A stretch of DNA of 64,000 nucleotides from CANLBN01 sp050633825. GTDB taxonomy: Bacteria; Pseudomonadota; Gammaproteobacteria; Pseudomonadales; Cellvibrionaceae. Location of the stretch: assembly GCA_050633825.1 (NCBI GenBank), contig JBOEHG010000040.1, positions 6,605 through 70,604 of the forward strand, read 5' to 3'. Shown here piece by piece: positions 34,140 to 41,883 of the stretch. The position numbers and the translations under genes were made by a program. The notes beneath the pieces were generated by a model, which was given only the letters and a program-made list of their open reading frames with translations, had not been told where the DNA came from and searched no databases. The first letter of the stretch is position 1; each line of letters begins with the position of its first letter.

Positions 34140-35360
34140 ATGAATATAACCGAGACAAGTAAACTACCTGTCACAGTTCTTTCTGGGTTTCTTGGCGCTG
34201 GAAAGACCACTGTATTAAGCCATATCTTAAATAATCGTGAAGGCCGCAAGGTAGCGGTTATTGTTAACGATATGAGTGAAATCAATATTGATTCCGCCAT
34301 TGTGCAAAATGAAGTTTCGCTAAATCACAGTGAAGAAAAGATTGTGGAGATGAGCAATGGCTGTATTTGCTGTACTTTGCGTGAGGACTTACTTCTAGAA
34401 GTAGAAAAACTCGCCAAAGAAAAACGTTTTGATTATCTGGTCATCGAATCCACCGGGATTTCCGAGCCTTTACCTGTAGCAGAAACCTTTACTTTTGCGG
34501 ATGAAAATGGGGTTTCCTTATCCGATGTATCTACTTTGGATACAATGGTCACTGTGGTTGATGCTGTGAACTTTCTTACTGACTATGATGAGGCTCAATC
34601 TTTAAAAGATAAAGGAGAGCACTTGGGCGATGAGGATGAACGCAGTGTCGCAGACCTATTAGTTGATCAAGTAGAATTTGCCGATGTCATCTTAATCAGT
34701 AAAACAGATTTAATCGACACACCCGCATTGGAACGCTTAATCGCCATATTAAAAACCCTCAACACCTCTGCTGTCATTACTCCCATTCAAAATGGTCAAG
34801 TTAAGCTTGATAATGTTCTGAATACAGGTTTATTTGATTTTGAAAAAGCACAGCAAGCACCGGGATGGCTTAAGGAAATGCGGGGCGAACATGTTCCAGA
34901 AACAGAAGAATATGGCATTGGTAGCTTTAGTTATATTGCGAGGAAACCTTTCCATCCAGAAAAGTTTTATCAATTCCTGCATAACACTCAACAATACGGC
35001 AAACTCATCCGCTCTAAAGGTTACTTTTGGTTAGCAACGCGGCCTGAGTTCGCAGGCCAATGGAGTCAGGCCGGCGGCATTGCTCGCTATGGTTTCGGTG
35101 GCATGTTCTGGAAATCAGTACCCAAAGAAAATTGGCCAACGGATGAAACCTATTTAGAGTCCATTCAAGAAAATTGGGTAGAACCCTTTGGAGATATGCG
35201 ACAGGAGCTTGTATTTATTGGTCAAGGCTTGGATAAAAATCAAATCATAGAAGCCTTGGATAACTGCTTATTATCTGGGGAAGAATTACTCCAAGGCAAA
35301 CAATTTTGGCAAACCTTAGCTGATCCATTTCCCGCATGGCAAGAAAATAATGCAGCTTAA
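34140..35360 (+). CDS. COG0523 GTPase, ZigA-like zinc metallochaperone
   Basis: 406-aa G3E-family GTPase. Walker A is GFLGAGKTT (16-24), the metal site is CICC (C75-C78), and ESTGISEPLPVAETF follows. The C-terminal CobW domain (about 290-400) includes GSFSYIARKPFHPEKFY. The long form with an acidic insert (about 160-175) and a Zur box upstream fit the ZigA group, which in other bacteria delivers scarce zinc to enzymes under starvation. The stop overlaps DUF1826 by 11 bases. Confidence 0.88.
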   Translation: MNITETSKLPVTVLSGFLGAGKTTVLSHILNNREGRKVAVIVNDMSEINIDSAIVQNEVSLNHSEEKIVEMSNGCICCTLREDLLLEVEKLAKEKRFDYLVIESTGISEPLPVAETFTFADENGVSLSDVSTLDTMVTVVDAVNFLTDYDEAQSLKDKGEHLGDEDERSVADLLVDQVEFADVILISKTDLIDTPALERLIAILKTLNTSAVITPIQNGQVKLDNVLNTGLFDFEKAQQAPGWLKEMRGEHVPETEEYGIGSFSYIARKPFHPEKFYQFLHNTQQYGKLIRSKGYFWLATRPEFAGQWSQAGGIARYGFGGMFWKSVPKENWPTDETYLESIQENWVEPFGDMRQELVFIGQGLDKNQIIEALDNCLLSGEELLQGKQFWQTLADPFPAWQENNAA

Positions 35361-36009
35361 TAATATCATCTCCGATCATAACTGGCCTGCACCTGAAGCA
35401 GGCCATGACCCGTCGATATTGACATCAATTTATGCAGACAAAGTTAATATTGCTATTTGGCAACGACAACATCAGCAAATGCTTGATGCTTACGCTGAAG
35501 AATGGATTAACCACTGCCCTTCTCATACACCGCGCTTATTGCTATCTGTGGAAAAAGCTAATGAGCAATTAGAGAAATTACTTCCTGACTTGCACCACAA
35601 AAATAAATTTCAGCAAGATATCGTATTGCTTGTTGATATGTTCGCCTGCTTATTTGACACCAAAGAAGTCGGCTTACGCTTAACCCCCTTAAAAAAAGCA
35701 ATGTGTCCTAAATTTCATGTTGATAATATCCCCTGTCGTTTAATAACAACTTATGGTGGCTTAGGAACAGAGTGGCTATTAGAAGGAAATGTAGATCGCA
35801 ACCGTTTGGGAAAAGGAGCTAATGGCTTACCAGACCATGAATCAGGTATCCTCCAAGCAGATAAAACAATACAACAACTAAGCTCACAACACGTTGCCTT
35901 ATTAAAGGGAAGCGGTTGGTTGGGCAATGAAGATTATGGGCTGGTACACCGTTCGCCCTCTTTATCCGACGGGCAAGCTCGTTTATTACTTACATTAGAC
36001 TTTTCTTAA
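35350..36009 (+). CDS. DUF1826 protein of the zinc-starvation regulon
   Basis: 219 aa. It matches DUF1826 by CPKFHVDNIPCRLITTYGGLGTEWL (about 119-143) and GLVHRSP (198-203). H123, D125 and H200 form an H-x-D...H pattern like that of Fe(II)/2-oxoglutarate oxygenases and other double-stranded beta-helix metalloenzymes; this likeness is my reading and not an established function. It is translated with the COG0523 gene (11-bp overlap) and lies just before zur. DUF1826 genes are repeatedly found in predicted Zur regulons. Confidence 0.8.
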   Translation: MQLNNIISDHNWPAPEAGHDPSILTSIYADKVNIAIWQRQHQQMLDAYAEEWINHCPSHTPRLLLSVEKANEQLEKLLPDLHHKNKFQQDIVLLVDMFACLFDTKEVGLRLTPLKKAMCPKFHVDNIPCRLITTYGGLGTEWLLEGNVDRNRLGKGANGLPDHESGILQADKTIQQLSSQHVALLKGSGWLGNEDYGLVHRSPSLSDGQARLLLTLDFS

Positions 36010-36032
36010 TAATTATAAAAACGATAAATCGT

Positions 36033-36503
36033 ATGAAAACCTCCAGTAAAATTATTAGTCTTGCTGAAAAAGAATGCCAAGAAAAAGGCGAAAAACTCAC
36101 AAAAAAAAGAAAAACAATATTACTAGCACTTTTGGAGTCAAAAAAAGCGATATCCGCTTACGAGCTAGCCGATTACTGTAAACAACATTTCAATGAAATA
36201 ATACCGGTGATGTCTATTTACCGTATATTAGACTTTTTACAAACTCAAGGGTTAGCACACAGGTTAGATTTAGCGAATAAATATGTAGCATGTTCTCATA
36301 TAGCTTGTGGCCATAAGCATAAACTTTCACAATTTTTAATTTGCGATCAATGCCAATGTGTTGAAGAGATAAATATCGATTCATCAGCGCTTAAAAACTT
36401 ACAAGCACTTATTGATAAAACAGGTTTTCATTTAAATAAACCTCAACTAGAGCTTAATGGTACTTGTAAACAGTGTTTCTTAATTCAAACGAATACTGGA
36501 TAG
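36033..36503 (+). CDS. zur: Zinc uptake regulator Zur (Fur family)
   Basis: 156-aa Fur-family repressor. The winged helix includes LTKKRKTILLALLESKKAISAYELADY and VMSIYRILDFLQTQGLAHRL. The dimerisation domain contains the zinc-binding CDQC (with CQCVEEI) and a C-terminal CKQC pair, plus HIACGHKHK. The N-terminal part and AHRLDLANKYVACSH resemble Zur more than Fur. As third gene of a Zur-box-preceded run with COG0523 and DUF1826, it is probably autoregulated. Confidence 0.85.
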   Translation: MKTSSKIISLAEKECQEKGEKLTKKRKTILLALLESKKAISAYELADYCKQHFNEIIPVMSIYRILDFLQTQGLAHRLDLANKYVACSHIACGHKHKLSQFLICDQCQCVEEINIDSSALKNLQALIDKTGFHLNKPQLELNGTCKQCFLIQTNTG

Positions 36504-36665
36504 TGATTACATAAACTTAAATGACAAACTCAATAAACCTAACTGTTCGGCAACTATTCAAATCACCTCTACTACTTATTTTTTACCCTTTCACACATAT
36601 GCTCACTCACACAATACTTGAACATTCCATACACTTCAATAAAAAGGCTATTATGAGGTAAAACC

Positions 36666-37091
36666 ATGAATTCATCAAAACTTGACCAACTGTCTGAAGA
36701 ACAAATTAAAAAAGCACCCGAAGAAAATTATATGAATGAGGAACAACTTGCTTTTTTTAAAAATAAATTACTAGAACTCTACGAATCAACAGTCACACGA
36801 ATTCAAGAGGTAAAAGATCAAATGGCTAACCCTCTGGATTTTAGCGACGCAAATGATAGAGCTTCTTGGGAGGAGCAATCGAGTATTGCTCTTCGAATTG
36901 TCGAACGAGAACAAAAATTATTGCCAAAAATTCGACAATCACTGGAGCGTATTCGCTCGGGTGATTATGGTTACTGTTTGGAGTCTGGTGAGCCAATTGG
37001 TATTCCGCGACTTTTGGCAAGACCCACCGCCGAATACTGTGCAGATGTAAAAGCCGTTAGCGAACTTAAGGAAAACCACTATAAAAGCTAG
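36666..37091 (+). CDS. dksA2: DksA paralogue lacking the four-Cys zinc finger (DksA2 type)
   Basis: 141-aa DksA/TraR protein. Coiled-coil tip DxxDxA is kept (D61-A-N-D64-R-A). In place of the usual C-x2-C...C-x2-C zinc finger only two cysteines remain: C104-L-E-S107 and C125-A-D-V128. This is the arrangement of the zinc-independent DksA2 of Pseudomonas, made under zinc starvation to replace the zinc-finger DksA in ppGpp control of RNA polymerase. Its place between zur and znuA supports the same role. No Zur palindrome was found in the 162 bp before it. Confidence 0.88.
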   Translation: MNSSKLDQLSEEQIKKAPEENYMNEEQLAFFKNKLLELYESTVTRIQEVKDQMANPLDFSDANDRASWEEQSSIALRIVEREQKLLPKIRQSLERIRSGDYGYCLESGEPIGIPRLLARPTAEYCADVKAVSELKENHYKS

Positions 37092-37152
37092 CGTTTATCA
37101 ACACCCATGACTGTTAACCCAGCATAAGCTTACACAGGATTAATAGTATGTG

Positions 37153-37572
37153 TTAGATGCTAACGGGTTCGCTATTAATAGCAACTTGCTTATCATCAAC
37201 ACGCAAATAAAAACAATTAGGACGGTTTGTGTGGCACGCTGGGCCAGTTTGGTCCACTAAACACAATACGGTGTCTCCATCACAATCGATTCGCATTTCA
37301 ATAAGCCTTTGAATATTGCCCGAACTTTCTCCCTTATACCAGAGCGCTTGACGGGAGCGAGACCAATAGCACATTTGACCTTTTTGTAAGGTTTCTTCTA
37401 ATGCTTCCCGATTCATCCAAGCTAACATCAATACCTCACCAGAAGCATGTTGCTGGGTAATAACAGGTATCACCCCTTGCTGATTAAATTGGAGATGGCC
37501 TAACACTTCTGCCAAAGAGACCGTATGCCCCAGAGCAAATTCTTCGAGCGACTTAAAGTAAGCATTTTCCAT
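37153..37572 (-). CDS. hisI: Phosphoribosyl-AMP cyclohydrolase (HisI) paralogue
   Basis: 139 aa from ATG at 37572 (MENAYFKSLEEF). HisI converts PR-AMP to ProFAR in histidine synthesis and needs zinc. Landmarks are VLMLAWMNREALEETLQKG, YWSRSRQALWYKGESSGN, the DCDGD metal loop and the zinc-site region ACHTNRPNCFY. No other his gene is near; it lies between dksA2 and znuA. Zinc-regulated second copies of HisI are known from Zur regulons. Whether it is the only copy in this genome cannot be seen here. Confidence 0.85.
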   Translation of the reverse strand: MENAYFKSLEEFALGHTVSLAEVLGHLQFNQQGVIPVITQQHASGEVLMLAWMNREALEETLQKGQMCYWSRSRQALWYKGESSGNIQRLIEMRIDCDGDTVLCLVDQTGPACHTNRPNCFYLRVDDKQVAINSEPVSI

Positions 37573-37741
37573 TAAAAATAAACCAGCAAAACAATGAATA
37601 CTAATTAAAAATAGTAAGGTGAAAAACAATAAGATAAAAATCTATAAATATAAACAGTAACGCTAAAATTGAGTTTTTCAGTGTTACCTTTTACTAGTTT
37701 CTAATTATTAGTTATGAACTAACACACCGGAACCAAATAAC

Positions 37742-38752
37742 TTATTGACACTGACTCAGGCTGTTAACCATTCCTTTAATCAATTTTTGATAGTGGTCAC
37801 TGCCTGTCAACAAACTAGCCCCTAAAGGATCCATAACACCGATGGTTAAAACTGTTGTACCTTCAAATACATTTTTAACGATACCCGGGTTATATTGGGG
37901 TTCAGTAAACACACAGGTTACACCCAATTTTTTAACGGTATCGCGAATTTCTTTGATACGCGCTGGACTGGGGTCTTGTGCGTGACCTAATGCAATAGAT
38001 CCCGTTGCAGAAATATCGAATCGCTTCTCAAAATACTGATAAGCATCATGAAACACAATAAATTTAGGCTTACCGAGTGCGTCGATCTTAGTAGCTGTAG
38101 ACTGTATAAGTGCATCCAGTGAAGCAGTTACTTTTGTGGCGTTACGGTTATAGACAGATGCATTTTTAGGATCGCGCTTTGATAAAATATCACTGATATG
38201 CTTGATCCAAATTTTAGCATTTTCAGGGTCTAACCAAGCATGGGGATCGCTACCTTCATGGTCATGGTGGTCTGCATGCTCTTCTTTTTCGTGCTTATCA
38301 TGGTGTTCATCCTTGCGATGCTTTTCGCTTTCTCCATGATCCTTTTCATCACGCCCCTCTTCTTCCCCATGATCATGTGATTCGAAAGTCGCACCTTCTC
38401 GATAACCGTGAGCGATCGTACCCTCAAGAGCTAATACTTCCACTTTCTGTGCCTCACCAGCAACATTATTCAAGGCTTTTTCCAACCAAGGTGTATAGCT
38501 CTCGCCCATCCAGAAAACCAACTCCGCATCCGCCAATGCTTTAGCTTCCGAAGGACGCAGTGTGTAGTGATGAGGTGATGCTTCAGCTGGAATTAATAGC
38601 TCGGGTTGACTTACGCCTTCCATCACCTGACTAACCAGAGAATGTAAGGGAGCAATATCAACTGCAACCGAAGGTGGGGCTGCATGAGCATTGATTGTGT
38701 TGATAAACAAGCCAAGCATGAAAACTGCGTAGGCGACTAACTTATGACGCAT
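37742..38752 (-). CDS. znuA: High-affinity zinc-binding protein ZnuA
   Basis: 336-aa periplasmic cluster 9 binding protein. Signal peptide ends near INAHAAPP. Zinc ligands are visible in SPHHYTLRPSEAKAL and FVFHDAYQYFEKRF regions, and SDPHAWLDPENAK. Residues about 125-170 are a His/Asp/Glu-rich loop typical of ZnuA that helps to collect zinc. It is divergent from znuCB across a 149-bp region with a perfect Zur box. Confidence 0.95.
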   Translation of the reverse strand: MRHKLVAYAVFMLGLFINTINAHAAPPSVAVDIAPLHSLVSQVMEGVSQPELLIPAEASPHHYTLRPSEAKALADAELVFWMGESYTPWLEKALNNVAGEAQKVEVLALEGTIAHGYREGATFESHDHGEEEGRDEKDHGESEKHRKDEHHDKHEKEEHADHHDHEGSDPHAWLDPENAKIWIKHISDILSKRDPKNASVYNRNATKVTASLDALIQSTATKIDALGKPKFIVFHDAYQYFEKRFDISATGSIALGHAQDPSPARIKEIRDTVKKLGVTCVFTEPQYNPGIVKNVFEGTTVLTIGVMDPLGASLLTGSDHYQKLIKGMVNSLSQCQ

Positions 38753-38814
38753 TGGGTGCTCCTATAAATGATAAAATGCTGATATCAAAGAATTTTTGAA
38801 TAGAATATATAATA

Positions 38815-38832
38815 GTTATGTTATAACATAAC
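38815..38832. promoter_or_regulatory. Zur box in the znuA/znuCB divergent promoter
   Basis: GTTATGTTATAACATAAC is a perfect 18-bp palindrome between the divergent zinc importer genes. It contains the same 16 bases as the site at 34053 and agrees with the known Zur operator pattern. Confidence 0.93.
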
Positions 38833-38901
38833 GCGTTTTACTCAGCAAATAGAAAATTCCATTACGAATTTATCGCTATTCTTTAAAAAGTTAAGTTAGG
38901 T

Positions 38902-39642
38902 ATGCATATGTTAATTGAATGCGACAGTTTGTCGGTTCATCTAGGGAAGAGGAACGTTCTCAGCAATATCAATTTGTCGGTCAACCCGCAAGAGATTGTG
39001 ACGATTCTTGGCCCCAATGGTTCGGGTAAAACCACGCTATTTAGAACCTTGATTGGCGCACTGCAACCCAGCTCCGGCGTATTGAAAAAAAAGACAGGAT
39101 TAAAGATTGGCTACGTACCCCAACGATTACATATTGATGAAACACTGCCAATGACAGTCAAGCGTTTTATGAATTTACCTAGTGGCCACTCGCGTAGTAC
39201 AGTCGCTGATGCTCTCGCTCATGCTGGTGTACCCAGACTTGATAAGCAACAAATTATGGATTTGTCTGGCGGCCAATTTCAACGTGTATTACTGGCTCGA
39301 GCCCTATTAGGCAACCCGGATCTATTATTACTTGATGAAGCCACTCAGGGTTTAGATCATCGAGGATCAGCAGATTTTTATAGGCAAATTGCCAGTGTAA
39401 GAGAAAATCTCGGCTGCGCTATTGTAATGATCAGCCACGAACTTCATGTAGTGATGCGCCAAACTGACCGGGTGATTTGCCTGAATGGGCATATCTGTTG
39501 CCAAGGTAAACCCGAAACAGTCAGTGACTCACCGGAATACCATGCCCTATTTGGACTCGATAAGGAGAGTGAAGCAGCACTTTATCTTCACCAAGGTCAT
39601 CACCCCCATACGCACACCAAACATATTTCCCATGTTCGATGA
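38902..39642 (+). CDS. znuC: Zinc ABC transporter ATPase ZnuC
   Basis: 246 aa. Walker A is GPNGSGKTT, signature is LSGGQFQR, Walker B is LLLLDEATQGLD and the switch is MISHELHVV. The C-terminus is His rich (HQGHHPHTHTKHISH), as in other ZnuC proteins. A second ATG two codons in is equally possible as start. The stop overlaps the znuB start by 11 bases. Confidence 0.94.
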   Translation: MHMLIECDSLSVHLGKRNVLSNINLSVNPQEIVTILGPNGSGKTTLFRTLIGALQPSSGVLKKKTGLKIGYVPQRLHIDETLPMTVKRFMNLPSGHSRSTVADALAHAGVPRLDKQQIMDLSGGQFQRVLLARALLGNPDLLLLDEATQGLDHRGSADFYRQIASVRENLGCAIVMISHELHVVMRQTDRVICLNGHICCQGKPETVSDSPEYHALFGLDKESEAALYLHQGHHPHTHTKHISHVR

Positions 39643-40447
39643 TTTTTTAATACGCGCCATGTTGGCCAGTGTTGGGCTTGCATTGGCAGCAGCACCTTTA
39701 GGCTGCTTTGTTATTTGGCGACGAATGGCTTATTTTGGCGATGCAACAGCTCATGCAGCCGTGCTTGGTATCGCCCTGTCATTGGCACTATCAACACCGA
39801 TATTTGCAGGTGTACTAGTGGCCTGTTTATTCATGGCCATTATGGTGTCCAGTTTAACTGGACGAGGGTTTGCCATGGATACGATGCTTGGTGTTGCCTC
39901 TCATTCGTCATTAGCCATTGGTTTGGTAGCGGTGTCTTTTCTTTCTGGTATACGTATTGACCTGATGTCCTATTTGTTTGGTGATATTTTGGCCGTTGGT
40001 TATACCGATCTTATGGTGATATGGGGCGGAGCCTTACTTGTTCTAGGACTCATCGCATGGCGCTGGTCCGGTCTTTTGTTATCAACACTAAACACTGACT
40101 TGGCACTTGCCAGTGGCTTTAAACCTAAGCAGGAGCAATTGATTTTAACCATTGCGTTAGCAATTGTAGTGGCCGTTGCTATCAAAGTGGTCGGTGTTCT
40201 GTTGATTGCAGCCATGTTGATTGTGCCCGCTGCTACGGCTCGCGCTTTTAGCAGCACCCCTGAAATCATGGCCATTATTGCGGCTTGCTTGGGGGTCATG
40301 TGTGGCCTGTCTGGTGTGCAGACTTCTTATTTAATGGATACTCCCACTGGACCGACAATCGTTTGTGTCAGTGCATTTCTGTTTGTCGCAACTAACCTTA
40401 TATGTAAAGTACGTCGACTGGGTAGCTTTAGTGAAAGGAAAACCTAG
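39632..40447 (+). CDS. znuB: Zinc ABC transporter permease ZnuB
   Basis: 271 aa of the ABC-3 permease family with about eight membrane segments. The start at 39632 (MFDDFLIRAMLASVG) is chosen over a longer frame that reads through znuC. LGCFVIWRRMAYFGDATAHAAVLG is the family's early segment and KVVGVLLIAAMLIVPAATA the later one. It completes the ZnuABC importer. Confidence 0.94.
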   Translation: MFDDFLIRAMLASVGLALAAAPLGCFVIWRRMAYFGDATAHAAVLGIALSLALSTPIFAGVLVACLFMAIMVSSLTGRGFAMDTMLGVASHSSLAIGLVAVSFLSGIRIDLMSYLFGDILAVGYTDLMVIWGGALLVLGLIAWRWSGLLLSTLNTDLALASGFKPKQEQLILTIALAIVVAVAIKVVGVLLIAAMLIVPAATARAFSSTPEIMAIIAACLGVMCGLSGVQTSYLMDTPTGPTIVCVSAFLFVATNLICKVRRLGSFSERKT

Positions 40448-40592
40448 AGCCTGCGGTCATTAGTAAACAACCGTCCCTGAATCATTCAACTTCGAGACTA
40501 TCTCAGGACTATCAATGGTCAACAACATCTCATCATAGGTCCAAATGGCTTTTATCGTACTTAAACAAAAACTTGGCGGGTTAACACGGGCA

Positions 40593-41615
40593 TTAATGAT
40601 CAGAGGTAATACAGGCCATTAGTTGCTCTTCCCAATCGTCGTTAATTTGAAGAGAGATAATTTCTATGCGGCTTTCTGTGCAGTTATCTAGCACATTCTC
40701 TGTTAACGCATCAGGTGTCAGGTTATAGCTAAACGCTCCTTTCTCGGTCATAAATACCGCTTTCATTCTTTCCGCGCTTATTTTATTTAAGAATGAAGAT
40801 AATTTTTCATAATCAAATAATCGACTATCCGAAAAACGCCAACCTATACTGTAAAAACCCTCTCCTTCGTTAAGGGCTTTAATATAACCACACTCAGGAA
40901 TAACAACTTCAGACAATAATGGTTTAACTTCGGTTGAGTGATGGTGATGGTGATGGTGATGGTGATGGTGATTTTTTTCAGTGGTAGCAGCTGTTTCCCC
41001 AAATAAATCTATAGCGGTAATATCACCATTTTCTGTAAATAAAACCTGAGCACCAGAAAATCCATACTGCTTTACATAAGCTTCTAATTTAGATCGCTCA
41101 TCACCTTGATACAGGTCTTGCTTATTACCTACCACGATATCAGCAATGGAAATTTGTTCATTAAAAGTATCATGCTCTGTGTAACGATTATCCGATAATT
41201 GTCGTGCATCCACTAAAGTGACAATTTTTTGTAGGTCGATAACATCACGATAAGAATCTACCGTAAGAGACTGCAATACTTCTTTTGGGTGTCCTAAGCC
41301 TGTAGGCTCAATAAGCAAGCGATTAGGCTTTGCTACTTTTAATAACTGATTCAACGCCACCTGCATAGGCAAGCCCGCAGTACAACACATACACCCACCG
41401 GGTACCTCTCGAATAAAAACGTCCTGCTTTTGAGCGTGCTGCCCCTGAAAAAAACTGCCATCTATGCCAATTTCACCAAACTCGTTAACTAATATTGCCC
41501 AACGTTCATCGCTGGGCTTATTTTGAAGCAGATGTAAAATAGCCGTGCTTTTCCCGGCACCTAAAAAGCCAGTAATAATAGTAGTAGGAACAGCAGAAAT
41601 AATATTGGGAGTCAT
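40593..41615 (-). CDS. COG0523 GTPase with poly-His metal-binding stretch
   Basis: 340-aa G3E GTPase starting MTPNIISAVPTTIITGFLGAGKST. The metal site is CMCC (C75-C78), and LLIEPTGLGHPKEVL is the YjiA-type switch. A run of eleven histidines (codons alternating CAC and CAT, about 40940-40972) lies before the C-terminal CobW domain; such stretches store or collect zinc. It belongs to a different COG0523 group from the protein at 34140. Its ATG overlaps the preceding small gene's stop (TAATG). Confidence 0.88.
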   Translation of the reverse strand: MTPNIISAVPTTIITGFLGAGKSTAILHLLQNKPSDERWAILVNEFGEIGIDGSFFQGQHAQKQDVFIREVPGGCMCCTAGLPMQVALNQLLKVAKPNRLLIEPTGLGHPKEVLQSLTVDSYRDVIDLQKIVTLVDARQLSDNRYTEHDTFNEQISIADIVVGNKQDLYQGDERSKLEAYVKQYGFSGAQVLFTENGDITAIDLFGETAATTEKNHHHHHHHHHHHSTEVKPLLSEVVIPECGYIKALNEGEGFYSIGWRFSDSRLFDYEKLSSFLNKISAERMKAVFMTEKGAFSYNLTPDALTENVLDNCTESRIEIISLQINDDWEEQLMACITSDH

Positions 41616-41839
41616 TAAATTTTTGATAATCTCGATTGTGCCTGCATAAACCACCCAAGCACTGTTTGATGATACTGTTGGCCATATAAGCGAATAAATT
41701 GTTTTGTGTAGTGCTCACTTTCATTTTGCATAGAGGCTATACGTTTTTCTATAAAACTAGGCGTTAATTCAAGCCCACACTCAACAATAATACAGTGTCG
41801 CCATTCTTCATAATTTTGAGGAATTACTGATGCTGTCAT
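41615..41839 (-). CDS. Small conserved protein coupled to the second COG0523 gene
   Basis: 74 aa: YEEWRHCIIVECGLELTPSF then IEKRIASMQNESEHYTKQF and a helical end with YHQTVLGWFMQAQSRL. No signal or membrane segment. Its stop overlaps the start of the COG0523 gene (TAATG), so the two are coupled. I recognise the pattern as one that goes with COG0523 genes in other gammaproteobacteria, but no function is known to me. A role as client or adaptor of the GTPase is inference. Confidence 0.75.
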   Translation of the reverse strand: MTASVIPQNYEEWRHCIIVECGLELTPSFIEKRIASMQNESEHYTKQFIRLYGQQYHQTVLGWFMQAQSRLSKI

Positions 41840-41849
41840 GCTTTACTCC

Positions 41850-41866
41850 TTATGCGATGCGCATAA
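41850..41866. other. Palindrome between pyrC and the small COG0523 partner
   Basis: TTATGCGATGCGCATAA is a perfect 17-bp inverted repeat (7-bp arms, ATG centre counted) ending 10 bp before the small gene's start. It could be an operator or an intra-operon hairpin; it differs from the Zur box. Confidence 0.4.
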
Positions 41867-41883
41867 ATGTCTATGTTATTTAA

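Noticed and set aside
37708..37722. TTAGTTATGAACTAA palindrome between hisI and znuA, considered as a Zur box.
   Set aside because: It lacks the GTTATAAC core shared by the two clear Zur boxes; it could equally be chance in AT-rich DNA or part of the znuA 3' end.
40940..40972. GTGATG tandem repeat on the plus strand considered as a separate repeat element.
   Set aside because: It is the poly-histidine codon run of the COG0523 gene read on the other strand.
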